From Marinilabiliaceae bacterium JC017 (GTDB lineage: Bacteria > Bacteroidota > Bacteroidia > Bacteroidales > Marinilabiliaceae), in the NCBI GenBank assembly GCA_004296775.1, contig RHGE01000007.1, forward strand, positions 1-64,000: a stretch of DNA of 64,000 bases, written 5' to 3'. Made by a program: the position numbers and the translations under genes. The notes beneath the pieces are model-generated. The model did not search any database. It was given only the letters and a program-made list of their open reading frames with translations, and was not told the DNA's origin. Below, in pieces: positions 28,150 through 37,535 of the stretch. The stretch's first letter is position 1. Every line of letters starts with the position of its first letter.

Positions 28150-29154
28150 TTACTTCTTTTTATGGCTAAATCGAAAAGAATACATCACTGCTTCCAATTG
28201 TCTTATCATGGTTCGCTTTTTCGGTTTCTCAGGTGCATACACATAACCATCTGTAACAATAACCTTATTAGTTCTCTTATCCAATCTAGCCTGCAAAATA
28301 AAAGGTCCCCCCATCATATCACCTTGCACTTTCCAAAGCCCTCTTAATTCATACACTTCATTTTCATTTATTGCATCCTTTTTATAAATAACAGGAAATG
28401 TATGCTCAGTAGTCATGTACGATCCAGCAGCTGCACCAGGCAAATTAATCTTCAAAACAGAATCGCGTTTATTCAGTAAATATTCCTTAGAGAAGGTTCC
28501 CTCCTCTACATAATCAAACGAATACACTAATAACCCCTGACTGGACAAATCTTTTTCTTCTGACATCCACACAAAATCTTCTCCGCCTTTATTTCCTTTA
28601 AAACTACCGGGGACGATAATTTGACAATCCCATTTTCGTTTTAGTTTATTCATTAATTTGACACTGGAGTACCCCTTATAAAAACGCATGGACCGCTCTC
28701 GTTCAGCGCGATTAAAAAAACTTATCATTTTTAATTCATGCCTTCTGATTATTTCATCAAAGGCTTCCGGGGTTTTAGCCGAAATACGAACTACAGCCTG
28801 TTCTTTAGCCCACAAACTTTTATAATAATGAATTGTATCATTAGTAATTCCAGGAGATATATCAGCAACAACGATATTTCTTATCGTCTTCATATAAGAT
28901 GTAAACGCATCATGTGGCGCAACCATTATGTCGAAAATAGGCTCTTCCTGAGGTAGCCCCAGGTACGGTTGATTCATCATTTGTCGAATGTACTTACCGC
29001 CCTCTGTTTTTTTCCATTTTCCATCTATAACAATAAGCAGCTCCCCTGCCTTTCCTGCCACTACAGGTTTGTATCCTTCTGATTTATTTTTACAGGAAAA
29101 AGTTAGTAATCCAATTATTAACACCAGAAAATATTGCCTTAATATACCTCTCAT
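28150..29154 (-). CDS. DUF4837 family lipoprotein
   Basis: I start at ATG 29154 (334 aa), because this places a lipoprotein signal peptide at the N-terminus: MRGILRQYFLVLIIGLLTFSC, with Cys21 as the lipidated residue. The body matches the Bacteroidota family DUF4837 (GELLIVIDGKWK near 38-49, then IFDIMVAPHDAF and NIVVADI, later FYKGYSSVKLM, PVIYK and ELRGLWKV). The family's function is unknown. It sits between the lytic transglycosylase (33 nt) and the small unknown gene (6 nt), consistent with an envelope role. Confidence 0.85.
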   Translation of the reverse strand: MRGILRQYFLVLIIGLLTFSCKNKSEGYKPVVAGKAGELLIVIDGKWKKTEGGKYIRQMMNQPYLGLPQEEPIFDIMVAPHDAFTSYMKTIRNIVVADISPGITNDTIHYYKSLWAKEQAVVRISAKTPEAFDEIIRRHELKMISFFNRAERERSMRFYKGYSSVKLMNKLKRKWDCQIIVPGSFKGNKGGEDFVWMSEEKDLSSQGLLVYSFDYVEEGTFSKEYLLNKRDSVLKINLPGAAAGSYMTTEHTFPVIYKKDAINENEVYELRGLWKVQGDMMGGPFILQARLDKRTNKVIVTDGYVYAPEKPKKRTMIRQLEAVMYSFRFSHKKK

Positions 29155-29187
29155 ATCCAATGAATTATTTATTATTTCATGCATCTA

Positions 29188-30414
29188 TTAACGAGCTCCC
29201 TTTGAAACAACTGTCACAAAATCTCCTGATGTGGAACAAGTTGGACAACACAAAACCTCGGAATTTACAAAAAAGAACTGATTTTTTCGAGTTGGCCTCC
29301 AAATAACTAATTCTTGCCCAACAGTCAATTCTCTTGAGTCAAGATTATTCCAAACCATTATATCCGCAATTCTACACTCGTACTCAATCGCTATCTTGTG
29401 AAAAAATTCACCTTTTCTTACTATATGCAGAACCCGCTCTTTATCCTTTTTATCTCCAAAAGGTATAATAACAACTTCAGGACCTGATTGAGACTCCAAA
29501 TCGGCCTCTCCCCGAATAAAATTAATCACCTTATCTGCAGGCAGAAACAAACGCACAGCCTCTTCTTCAACAGGAATAAACTTTTTTGAAAACATGGGAT
29601 TTAACCAATCCATAACTTCCATAGAGATCCCGGCCGTACGACAAATCTGATTAAATGTGAGCGATTTATGAATATAAACAGTATCTATTTCAGAATAAGA
29701 AATCAAAGAAGCTTTCGTCGTTATATCATGTTTATCGTAGAAATTCATGACGTAATTAACCGCAATAAAAGCAGGAACATATCCTTTAACCTGATCTGGG
29801 AGATAAGGATATAATTCCCAAAAAGTAGTTTTCCCTCCTGAGCGCTCAATCGCTTTTTGTACCACGCCCAATCCACCATTATAAGCGGCTAAAGCCAATT
29901 GCCAATTATTTAAATTTCGATACAAATAAGCCAGATACTTACACGCCGCTTCGGTACTCATTTCCGGATCACAACGCTCATCTACATAGGTATTCACTTT
30001 AAGATCAAACATTCTGCCGGCATGATACAAAAACTGCCACAAACCCATGGCACCCGACGAAGATTTTGCTCGCGGATCGAGTGCTGACTCGACAATTGCC
30101 AAATACTTTAATTCCATGGGTAAATTGTATTTTATCAGATACTCTTCAAAAAGAGGAAAATACAATTCTGATCGTCCAATAATTTCAGCCAAGTGATCTC
30201 GTCTTTTGACGGTATAAACATCAATATAAGCTTGAACCCTTTTATTATAATCAAGCTTTATCGGTGTTTTTTTATCAAGGTATTCAACCCGTTTTTTAAA
30301 AAGCCACTCAGGATAGCACGGATATTCTTTAGCACTAGAACCAGCCTGACCAACACACCTAAAGGAAGATAAACCAATTCCAATCAAGATCACAAAACAA
30401 AAAGATATCCTCAT
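29188..30414 (-). CDS. MltD-like lytic transglycosylase with one LysM domain
   Basis: The predicted role is cleavage of peptidoglycan glycan strands in the periplasm. I start at ATG 30414 (408 aa) because it gives a signal peptide (MRISFCFVILIGIGLSSF). The SLT domain shows the catalytic Glu109 in YLAIVESALDPRA, then SSGAMGLWQF and LALAAYNGG. A LysM peptidoglycan-binding domain follows near 330-375 (LHIVRKGEFFHKIA...LTVGQELVIW), then a short tail with CCPTC. E. coli MltD has two LysM domains; here I see one. It is 150 nt downstream of tatA. Confidence 0.92.
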   Translation of the reverse strand: MRISFCFVILIGIGLSSFRCVGQAGSSAKEYPCYPEWLFKKRVEYLDKKTPIKLDYNKRVQAYIDVYTVKRRDHLAEIIGRSELYFPLFEEYLIKYNLPMELKYLAIVESALDPRAKSSSGAMGLWQFLYHAGRMFDLKVNTYVDERCDPEMSTEAACKYLAYLYRNLNNWQLALAAYNGGLGVVQKAIERSGGKTTFWELYPYLPDQVKGYVPAFIAVNYVMNFYDKHDITTKASLISYSEIDTVYIHKSLTFNQICRTAGISMEVMDWLNPMFSKKFIPVEEEAVRLFLPADKVINFIRGEADLESQSGPEVVIIPFGDKKDKERVLHIVRKGEFFHKIAIEYECRIADIMVWNNLDSRELTVGQELVIWRPTRKNQFFFVNSEVLCCPTCSTSGDFVTVVSKGAR

Positions 30415-30564
30415 TGCACAACATTTCTGATAAAATATCAGGATATTAACTATCCAATACAAAAAATGGCCGATCTTAAAAAAGTCAGCCATCATCTTCT
30501 TCTTTATCTATAAGCTTTGAAACTAAGCCATAGAAGATTTTACTCAACTCACAAATCCTGCTTT

Positions 30565-30780
30565 CTACTTTTCAATAGCATCTTTGCTATTAGCGTCAGC
30601 CGATTTATCATCAGTGGATTCCCCTTCCTTGGCCTTCTTAAATTCCTTCATCCCTTGTCCGAGTCCTTTCATTAACTCAGGTATTTTCCGCCCTCCAAAT
30701 AACAATACTAGAGCAAGAATGATTAAAATTAATTCCGGGCCTCCGGGTAGTGCTAATAAAAAAATAGCTTTCAAACACAT
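30565..30780 (-). CDS. tatA: Twin-arginine translocase subunit TatA/E
   Basis: TatA multimerises to pass folded proteins across the inner membrane. The 71-aa protein has a single N-terminal membrane helix (PELILIILALVLLFGG), the Gly-Arg-Lys hinge (FGGRKIPELMKGLGQGM) and an amphipathic helix, followed by a short acidic tail. These are the full set of family marks. TatC is not in the window. It lies between rseP (49 nt) and mltD (150 nt). Confidence 0.95.
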   Translation of the reverse strand: MCLKAIFLLALPGGPELILIILALVLLFGGRKIPELMKGLGQGMKEFKKAKEGESTDDKSADANSKDAIEK

Positions 30781-30829
30781 ATGGTATCCTTTTTGATTTC
30801 TACAAATTTAATAATCTTTTGCTTTCCAA

Positions 30830-32149
30830 TTAATTGAAAATTGCTTTAAAGATATCATTACCGTTAGCATATAACAACAAACTAAACAACAGAATCATTC
30901 CGGTAATTTGAGCATATTCCAGAAATTTTTCACTGGGTTTTCTTCCAGACACAATTTCATAGAGCAAGAATAACACATGACCTCCATCTAATGCTGGTAT
31001 GGGTAAAATATTCATAAAAGCCAGAATCAAAGAAATAAGACCGGTATTATACCAAAAAGTGGTCCAATCCCAAGTTGTAGGAAATAAACTACCCATTGTT
31101 CCAAAACCACCAAGTTGTTTAACTCCCTCTTTGGTAAAGATCAGTTTCAATTGTTTTACGTAACCCACCAATATCTTAAATCCCATCTTTATTCCGGCAG
31201 GCATTGCTTCCCAAAAACCATACTTAACAACCTTGCGGTTGAAAAAATAATTTGGATGAACATTTCCAACACCAATCTTCCCGTTTTCATTAACCTGGCA
31301 GGTAATCAGCTTACTCTGGTCTCCCCGGTTAACCGCCAGCAGAACTTCTTTACCTACGTTTTTACGGATCTCTTTTTCAAACAGATGAAAATAAGGCGTA
31401 CTGACTTCATTAACTGCTACAACCTTATCTCCTTTTAACAACCCGGCTTCATCAGCAGGAAGACCTGGTACAATTGAGTCAATCTGAATTGGTAACTGAA
31501 AAGCCGCAAAAGCTTTAACGCCTTCAGCCATCATTTTTTGGTCAAAATCTTGAGGTATTGCTACCTTAAATGTTGAATCACCCCGTTTCACGGTTAATTC
31601 ACGCGCATCCTCAAGTAAGATAAACCTGGCAATATCCTGAGTCGTTTCAACTTTAAACGTATCAACCATCAAAACATTATCACCATCCTGCAGACCAATT
31701 TCATGTGCAACCGGATGAAACTGCAAACCATAGGTTGCTTCTTCTACCGGATAATATGATGATCCCCACTTAAAAAGCATCATCCAAAATATCAACATGG
31801 CTGTTATAAAGTTAACTAACACACCTCCAACCATAATCATTAACCTCTGCCAAGCTGGTTTAGCACGAAATTCATAGGGTTGAGGAGGAAGTTTTAATTG
31901 CTCTTTATCCATTGATTCGTCAATCATTCCAGCAATTTTTACATAGCCGCCTAACGGTAGCCAGCCTACCCCATATTCAGTTTCCCCTTTTTTTACCTTA
32001 AATAAGGTAAATCCAGGATTAAAGAAAAGATAAAACTTTTCAACCCTCGTTTTAAATACCCGGGCAAAGAAAAAATGACCAAATTCATGTAAAATAACCA
32101 ATATGGATAAACTCAATATTAGTTGAGCCGCTTTAATTATAATGTCCAT
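30830..32149 (-). CDS. rseP: RIP metalloprotease RseP (site-2 protease, M50)
   Basis: RseP is an intramembrane zinc protease that cuts anti-sigma factors and signal peptide remnants. The 439-aa protein has HEFGH at 21-25 in the first membrane helix (His21, Glu22, His25), a PDZ domain with SIVPGLPADEAGLLKGDKV, and the third metal ligand region NILPIPALDGGH near 390. Four hydrophobic segments are visible: two near the N-terminus and two near the C-terminus. Its neighbour upstream is dxr, an order frequent across bacteria. Confidence 0.96.
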   Translation of the reverse strand: MDIIIKAAQLILSLSILVILHEFGHFFFARVFKTRVEKFYLFFNPGFTLFKVKKGETEYGVGWLPLGGYVKIAGMIDESMDKEQLKLPPQPYEFRAKPAWQRLMIMVGGVLVNFITAMLIFWMMLFKWGSSYYPVEEATYGLQFHPVAHEIGLQDGDNVLMVDTFKVETTQDIARFILLEDARELTVKRGDSTFKVAIPQDFDQKMMAEGVKAFAAFQLPIQIDSIVPGLPADEAGLLKGDKVVAVNEVSTPYFHLFEKEIRKNVGKEVLLAVNRGDQSKLITCQVNENGKIGVGNVHPNYFFNRKVVKYGFWEAMPAGIKMGFKILVGYVKQLKLIFTKEGVKQLGGFGTMGSLFPTTWDWTTFWYNTGLISLILAFMNILPIPALDGGHVLFLLYEIVSGRKPSEKFLEYAQITGMILLFSLLLYANGNDIFKAIFN

Positions 32150-32231
32150 TCACTATATTTTTCTTAATTAAGCAACAAAGATATTCTTTTCCCCCGAATT
32201 ATAAGGGGTTTACTCATGCTGAACAAACTGA

Positions 32232-33392
32232 TCATCTCATTTTACTGACAACCTGTAAAGCAATACGTCTGCCTTCCTCATCTGACATTATATAATCATC
32301 ATAGCTTGGCATCGGAACAAAAGAGGAACTCATCATTGTTTTTTCAACAACTTCTGACATGTCAACAAATCCGATTTCCTGTTTCAGAAAACAATCAACA
32401 GCAATTTCATTTGCTGCATTCAACACACAAGGCATATTCCCGCCTTTCTGCATAGCCAAATAAGCCAAATCTAAATTCCTGAAAACAGAAACATCTGCAT
32501 GCTCAAAAGTAAGCGCGGGATAATCAAGAAAATTAAACCGTGGAAAATTGGATTTCACACGATCTGGAAATCCTAATGCATACTGGATGGGCAACCGCAT
32601 ATCAGGCATTCCCATTTGTGCTTTCATAGAACCATCTTCAAACTGCACGATAGAATGAACAATAGACTGCGGATGAACAATTACATCTATCTGTTCTGGT
32701 TTCAAATCAAATAACCATTTAGCCTCAATCGCTTCAAGCCCCTTATTCATTAAAGAAGCAGAATCAATGGTTACTTTATTTCCCATAGACCAATTCGGAT
32801 GGTTTAACGCCTGACGACTGGTCGCCGTTCTTAAAAACTCAATTCCTTTTCCCCTGAAAGGTCCACCAGAAGCAGTCAGGTAGATTTTCTCAATAGGATT
32901 ATTCAACTCACCAACCAGACATTGAAAAATAGCAGAATGCTCTGAATCCACAGGTAGAATATTAATCTTGTATTCATGTGCTAATTTTGTGATTAAATCG
33001 CCGGCCACCACCAATGTTTCTTTATTAGCTAAGGCGATGCTTTTCCCAGCTTCAATCGCTTTAATAGTAGGTTTTAAACCTGAAAAACCAACCATAGCAG
33101 TCAATACGACATCAATAGTTCCCATTTGAACAACCTGTGCAATAGCCTCTGCGCCAGCATAGACCTTAATCGGAAGTGATGCTAGTGCTTCTGAAACGAA
33201 CGAATATTTTTCTTTATTTCCAATCACAACGGTGTTTGGAATAAACTTCTTCGCCTGTGCCACTAAAAGATTGGCATTATTATTTGCTGTTAACACTTCC
33301 ACCTCAAACTTTTCGGGGTGCTGTTCAATCACCTCTAATGCCTGTGTACCGATCGATCCGGTAGCCCCCAAAATAGCAATACGTTTAATCAT
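32232..33392 (-). CDS. dxr: 1-deoxy-D-xylulose 5-phosphate reductoisomerase
   Basis: Dxr converts DXP to MEP with NADPH, the committed step of the non-mevalonate isoprenoid pathway. I use ATG 33392 (386 aa); a TTG four codons upstream is the only alternative. Marks are the NADPH-binding ILGATGSIGTQAL (7-19), the metal-binding VDSEHSAIFQC, TASGGPFRG, NHPNWSMGNKVTIDSASLMNKG and GMPDMRLPIQYA. It is 37 nt downstream of the M23 peptidase gene and 82 nt upstream of rseP. Confidence 0.97.
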   Translation of the reverse strand: MIKRIAILGATGSIGTQALEVIEQHPEKFEVEVLTANNNANLLVAQAKKFIPNTVVIGNKEKYSFVSEALASLPIKVYAGAEAIAQVVQMGTIDVVLTAMVGFSGLKPTIKAIEAGKSIALANKETLVVAGDLITKLAHEYKINILPVDSEHSAIFQCLVGELNNPIEKIYLTASGGPFRGKGIEFLRTATSRQALNHPNWSMGNKVTIDSASLMNKGLEAIEAKWLFDLKPEQIDVIVHPQSIVHSIVQFEDGSMKAQMGMPDMRLPIQYALGFPDRVKSNFPRFNFLDYPALTFEHADVSVFRNLDLAYLAMQKGGNMPCVLNAANEIAVDCFLKQEIGFVDMSEVVEKTMMSSSFVPMPSYDDYIMSDEEGRRIALQVVSKMR

Positions 33393-33429
33393 CTGTTTGT
33401 TCAAAATATATAGTTGATCAATCAGTTTA

Positions 33430-34314
33430 TTAATTGAAAGAAATATGATTTTCTGGATTTAACGGTGCACCATTGTACCACAATTCAAAATGCAAATGAG
33501 GTCCTGTTGTCAATTCACCTGAATTTCCAACTTTTGCAATAGCTTCACCGGCCTTCACCCTATCCCCCATTTCCTTCAACAAAACTGAATTGTGTTTATA
33601 TATCGATATTAAATTATTTTCATGCTGCACCTGAATAACATAGCCTGTCTCTACAGTCCAACCGGTAAACACAATGGTTCCATCCAGCACTGAAGCCACC
33701 CTCGCATCAGGAGCAGCAACAATGTCCACACCATAATGTCGTTGAGAATCGCCAAATTTATTCACAATAACGCCTTTTAATGGCGTAAAAAAGAAGGTAT
33801 GCTCCAGCTTAGTCCGCTGATTTTTATCCTCAAAAACTGATAAATTAAACCGCTCCTCCTGTTCAACTTGCATCCGAAACAAAGAGTCCTCAGTCGATTT
33901 TTTAAATGAAACACTCTGATTCGAATTGACTTGATTGGCACTATCTTCATTCGCATTCATCACAGCACCTTCCGGAATTTCACCAGATACAATGGTGCGT
34001 ATATCTTTAATAAATCGATCCCTGCGATCTATTTCATACAATAAGGAATCCACCAACTCCGCATTTCTTAAAATCATACGCCGCTCTTTCCCAGATGGAT
34101 ATCCGGGAATATACTCTCGCAAGCCAGTAAAAGCCGTCAGAAAAATCACTATAATAATTAAGAAAATTAAAATCGATCCAATGGATGTAAACACATTTAA
34201 TCGAGACAAACGTATTCCAAAAACCTCTTCATACGTTTGTTCATTAAAAATAGCCAATCGATACTTGTTGCGAAGCTTTTGGTAAAAGTGTTTTCTTTTC
34301 TCTCCTTTTGTCAT
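33430..34314 (-). CDS. Membrane-anchored M23 family peptidase
   Basis: This is a LytM-type zinc endopeptidase or an amidase activator acting on peptidoglycan cross-links. The 294-aa protein has a basic cytoplasmic N-terminus, one membrane helix at about 41-63 and a linker. The M23 domain (about 178-290) has a complete metal site: His193 and Asp197 (RHYGVDIVAAP), then His273 and His275 (GPHLHFELW). An intact site suggests it is catalytic. A TAACTTTG promoter element lies 26 nt upstream of the start. It opens the minus-strand run to pdxA. Confidence 0.92.
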   Translation of the reverse strand: MTKGEKRKHFYQKLRNKYRLAIFNEQTYEEVFGIRLSRLNVFTSIGSILIFLIIIVIFLTAFTGLREYIPGYPSGKERRMILRNAELVDSLLYEIDRRDRFIKDIRTIVSGEIPEGAVMNANEDSANQVNSNQSVSFKKSTEDSLFRMQVEQEERFNLSVFEDKNQRTKLEHTFFFTPLKGVIVNKFGDSQRHYGVDIVAAPDARVASVLDGTIVFTGWTVETGYVIQVQHENNLISIYKHNSVLLKEMGDRVKAGEAIAKVGNSGELTTGPHLHFELWYNGAPLNPENHISFN

Positions 34315-34339
34315 GAACTCACTGTATAATGAAATGCCG

Positions 34340-34347
34340 CAAAGTTA
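34340..34347 (-). promoter_or_regulatory. Promoter -7 element for the M23-dxr-rseP run
   Basis: On the minus strand TAACTTTG fits TAnnTTTG and lies 25 nt before the M23 peptidase ATG. No TTTG is seen at -33. Confidence 0.45.
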
Positions 34348-34475
34348 ACAGATTAAATCAGATTGCCCACCGGAACATCTCTGAAAATACTTCAATCCAA
34401 TAGACCTCCAAGTCACAGGCAACAATTGAATAATTACGCGATTACCTCTTAAAACACAACATACAGTACGAATAA

Positions 34476-34507
34476 TTTGGAAATATGAAATCCATTTCAT
34501 ACTTTTG
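34476..34507 (+). promoter_or_regulatory. Promoter of initiator tRNA gene 1
   Basis: TTTG (34476-34479), a 20-nt spacer and TACTTTTG (34500-34507) form a full consensus Bacteroidota promoter about 42 nt before the tRNA. Confidence 0.8.
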
Positions 34508-34549
34508 CATTCGCTTTATGAAAGAAACCATATAGGTATAAAGATATAT

Positions 34550-34622
<73 letters not shown>

Positions 34623-34624
34623 CT

Positions 34625-34658
34625 AAAGCCAGAAAGATTATTCTTTCTGGCTTTTTTA
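34625..34658 (+). terminator. Terminator after initiator tRNA 1
   Basis: A 12-bp stem AAAGCCAGAAAG / CTTTCTGGCTTT with a 6-nt loop runs into a T-run, 2 nt after the tRNA. Confidence 0.9.
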
Positions 34659-34798
34659 TTTCAATCACCTATACTTATTCACGACACCAACATTTACACA
34701 CAACCCTGGATGCTAATTACAAAAACACTCTTAAAAACAGGGCAACCACACATCTCAAAAAAAATAACAGCATTCTTTCAAAAGTTTTTAGTTATAAA

Positions 34799-34830
34799 AT
34801 TGGATCTTTACTCAAAGAACCCTACATTTG
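34799..34830 (+). promoter_or_regulatory. Promoter of initiator tRNA gene 2
   Basis: ATTG (34799-34802), a 20-nt spacer and TACATTTG (34823-34830). The following leader GCAACCGCAAAA...ACATCTAAC is shared with copy 3. Confidence 0.7.
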
Positions 34831-34872
34831 CAACCGCAAAAAACAAGAAACATCTAACGAGATAAGATATAT

Positions 34873-34945
<73 letters not shown>

Positions 34946-34947
34946 CT

Positions 34948-34977
34948 AAACCAGAAAGAGAATTCTTTCTGGTTTTT
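34948..34977 (+). terminator. Terminator after initiator tRNA 2
   Basis: AAACCAGAAAGA / TTCTTTCTGGTTT stem with a short loop and a T-run, a variant of the terminator after copy 1. Confidence 0.88.
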
Positions 34978-35074
34978 ATCACTTGAAAGTAATCCCAATA
35001 CATCAGGAACATGATTTATGAACATTGGAGATTCTCTATTTTTTTTGGACAACACCGTGATTTCCCAATAATAC

Positions 35075-35107
35075 TTTTGGAAATTAAAAACAATAACCTT
35101 ACATTTG
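35075..35107 (+). promoter_or_regulatory. Promoter of initiator tRNA gene 3
   Basis: TTTG (35075-35078), a 21-nt spacer and TACATTTG (35100-35107), with the same downstream leader as copy 2. Confidence 0.75.
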
Positions 35108-35145
35108 CAACCGCAAAAAGAAACATCTAACTAGATAAGATATAT

Positions 35146-35218
35146 TGCGGGGTGGAGCAGTTGGCAGCTCGTTGGGCTCATAACCCAAAGGTCGTCAGTT
35201 CGAGTCTGGCCCCCGCTA
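35146..35218 (+). tRNA. tRNA-fMet (initiator, CAT), copy 3 (variant)
   Basis: This 73-nt gene differs from copies 1 and 2 at three bases: A7 to G and T66 to C, which together keep the acceptor pair 7-66, and one T to C in the D loop. The initiator marks (T-T at 1-72, GGG/CCC, A11-U24) are intact. The compensatory pair shows that the copy is under selection as a functional tRNA. Confidence 0.96.
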
Positions 35219-35220
35219 CT

Positions 35221-35253
35221 AAAACCAGAAAGATTATTCTTTCTGGTTTTTTT
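35221..35253 (+). terminator. Terminator after initiator tRNA 3
   Basis: AAAACCAGAAAG / CTTTCTGGTTTT, 12 bp with a 6-nt loop and a T-run. It begins 2 nt after the tRNA. Confidence 0.9.
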
Positions 35254-35358
35254 ATATCTCAAATCTCATACCCAAAAAAGTAAAAAAAGCTACTATTTAG
35301 TAAGGGATCAGATCGATGAAATTTACTAGTAATTAAAAAACCAATAACGAAAAGATTT

Positions 35359-35406
35359 AATCCTTTGCTTATAGGATTAAATCCTATAAGCAAAGGATTT
35401 TTTTCT
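35359..35406 (+). terminator. Very strong isolated hairpin with T-run
   Basis: A 19-bp perfect stem (35359-35377 with 35381-35399, AATCCTTTGCTTATAGGAT on the left) and a 3-nt loop is followed by seven T. It has the form of a plus-strand intrinsic terminator, yet no gene precedes it apart from the tRNA, which already has its own terminator 100 nt upstream. It could be a backup terminator or the end of an unseen small RNA starting after 35253. The rest of the gap to 35700 shows nothing else. Confidence 0.7.
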
Positions 35407-35700
35407 TTCAGCATAAAAGCAATAAGGGATCAATTTGAGAAAAATAGGCAATAAGATATGTGAATTAACAAATAACCTCATTCACAAAACCCTACACCTC
35501 TAAAGTCCTGTTATTTAGCTTATTCCCAACTTGATAATTCAACCAAACAGGTTAAATCGCATCGAGAAAGAAAATATAATTAGAATAAACAACAGTCAAG
35601 AATTATTCTTACACTCCCTGCAAGAAAAAAAGAAGTAAAAAGCTCACGCTATATAAGCACAACCATTCCTTTGCTTGAAATTAAAAAAGAAATACTGATG

Positions 35701-36924
35701 CTAAAAAGCGGCCATTAACAATCCGATATCTTTAAATGGTAAATTAAATCGACTTCCTATATGATTATTAGTAAGGATACCTTTATAAATATAAACACCA
35801 TGACTTACACCTACATCCTCTTTTATTAAATGATGCATTCCTCCGGCCTCAGCCAACCGAAGCAGAATGGGGGCAAATATATTACTTAATGCAATTGACG
35901 CCGTACGTGCAACACGCGAAGCAATATTGGGTACACAATAATGAATTACACCATGCTTAATAAAAATTGGATGTTCAAAATCAGTGCACGCCGACGATTC
36001 AAAACATCCACCCTGATCCATACTTAAATCAATGATCACCGAGCCCTGCTTCATTTGAGCAATCTGCCCTTCCGAAACCATAAACGACCTGCCAGTTTGT
36101 AAATACCGAAGACTCCCTAAAACGGCATCCGCAGATCGCAAAGCTTTTGTCAACACATGAGGATGCAATACAGAGGTAAAAACGCGCTGTCCCAGGTTGC
36201 GCTCCAATTCACGTAAATTTCTGTATGAATTATCAAACACCTTAACTGTAGCTCCCAAACCAATAGCAGCTCTGGCTGCAAATTCTCCGGCGGTACCAGC
36301 TCCCAAGATCACAATCTCTGCGGGCGATATGCCGGTTACTCCCCCCATTAAAACGCCCTTCCCATTATGGGCTTTACTCAAAAATTCACTGGCGATCATC
36401 ACCGAAGCATATCCCTCAATTTCACTCATACTTCTAATAACCGGATAGCAATTATTATCATCCCTAAGTAATTCAAATGCTATGGCATTAATTCTCTTAT
36501 CCAGCATCAGTGAAATATTCTCCCGAGACTGTCCATATAGGTACAATAAAGAAATAACCAACTGATCAGGAGACATCAGTTCAATTTCCGAGACTGAAAG
36601 AGGAGACACTTTAAGTATGATATCCGATTCAAAAACTTCCTTATGATTAAAAACAATAGTAGCGCCACTTTCCGAAAAAGCATGATCAAAGTAATGAGCA
36701 GCCTCTCCGGCTCCGGATTCGAACAAGACTTTATGGCCATTATCCACTAACAACTCAATACCCTGAGGAGTAAGCGGAACACGATTTTCAAACTTACTGG
36801 TCTCCTTAGGGATACCAATCGTCAGCTGTTTCTTCTTCCTTCCTGTTTCCAACATCTCCTCCCGAGGCAGTAAACCGGTATTACTAAATGAAAAATGAGA
36901 GGGTTTATTTCCCATACTACTCAT
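35701..36924 (-). CDS. Alanine dehydrogenase-family protein lacking the usual catalytic His
   Basis: The 407-aa protein (ATG 36924; a GTG one codon earlier) has the AlaDH/PNT fold: N-terminal ENRVPLTPQG (Arg48), Lys105 in IILKVSPL, the NAD-binding TGISPAEIVILGAGTAGEFA (197-216) and SMDQGGCFE. Known AlaDH catalyses reversible NAD-dependent deamination of alanine to pyruvate with a catalytic His in a YLHLA-type motif. Here the aligned stretch reads LLYLYGQ, with Tyr128 in place of His. The pyruvate-binding Arg and Lys are kept. The reaction is therefore uncertain. It follows tsaE by 149 nt in the sprE-porX-tsaE run. Confidence 0.8.
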   Translation of the reverse strand: MSSMGNKPSHFSFSNTGLLPREEMLETGRKKKQLTIGIPKETSKFENRVPLTPQGIELLVDNGHKVLFESGAGEAAHYFDHAFSESGATIVFNHKEVFESDIILKVSPLSVSEIELMSPDQLVISLLYLYGQSRENISLMLDKRINAIAFELLRDDNNCYPVIRSMSEIEGYASVMIASEFLSKAHNGKGVLMGGVTGISPAEIVILGAGTAGEFAARAAIGLGATVKVFDNSYRNLRELERNLGQRVFTSVLHPHVLTKALRSADAVLGSLRYLQTGRSFMVSEGQIAQMKQGSVIIDLSMDQGGCFESSACTDFEHPIFIKHGVIHYCVPNIASRVARTASIALSNIFAPILLRLAEAGGMHHLIKEDVGVSHGVYIYKGILTNNHIGSRFNLPFKDIGLLMAAF

Positions 36925-37073
36925 CACATCTGATTAATTTGGTTTGTATAGTATTACTGACAAATAAGAGTGAGAAAATAATTTCAACTCTCCTGACTAA
37001 GCAGTTTCTCTTACTCTTCTATGTTCAGGCAACATTGGTTAATTTACTAAAATTAGCAACAGCATCAAATGTA

Positions 37074-37496
37074 TCACCGCTGGGACACTGATATTTTTCG
37101 TCGTCCGTCTGCCTCCTCGGTAAGTGTCACATCAAGCCTTCCAGCCGGCAATAAATCTTCAATTAATTCAGGCCACTCCATCAAACAATAATCACCAGAA
37201 TAGACATAATCTTCATAACCCATATCATAAGCTTCCTCTATTTTCTTAATTCGATAAAAATCGAAATGATAGATCACATCATCCGCTTTAGTATGGTATT
37301 CATTAACAATGGCAAAACTAGGACTGTTAACCGTATCCTCAACCCCCATCTCCTGACATAAAGCTTTGATAAAAGTAGTTTTTCCAACTCCCATACTTCC
37401 ATAAAAAGCCAACACCCTGTATGCCTGGTAACGTTTTAAAAACTCTCGTGCAACCAGTCGAATTTCATCTAATGAGTTTATATATAAAGGTTCCAT
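37074..37496 (-). CDS. tsaE: tRNA t6A modification ATPase TsaE
   Basis: TsaE is the ATPase of the TsaBDE complex that installs threonylcarbamoyl on A37 of ANN-decoding tRNAs. The 140-aa protein has the P-loop GSMGVGKT (33-40), the switch-like NSPSFAIVNEY and the HFDFYRI motif, then LMEWPE. All are family marks. It lies 39 nt after porX and 149 nt before the alanine dehydrogenase-like gene, an order I recall from other Bacteroidota. Confidence 0.96.
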   Translation of the reverse strand: MEPLYINSLDEIRLVAREFLKRYQAYRVLAFYGSMGVGKTTFIKALCQEMGVEDTVNSPSFAIVNEYHTKADDVIYHFDFYRIKKIEEAYDMGYEDYVYSGDYCLMEWPELIEDLLPAGRLDVTLTEEADGRRKISVSQR

Positions 37497-37535
37497 AATT
37501 CTCTGTATATTTTTAAAACAAAACTCGCTAATCGA

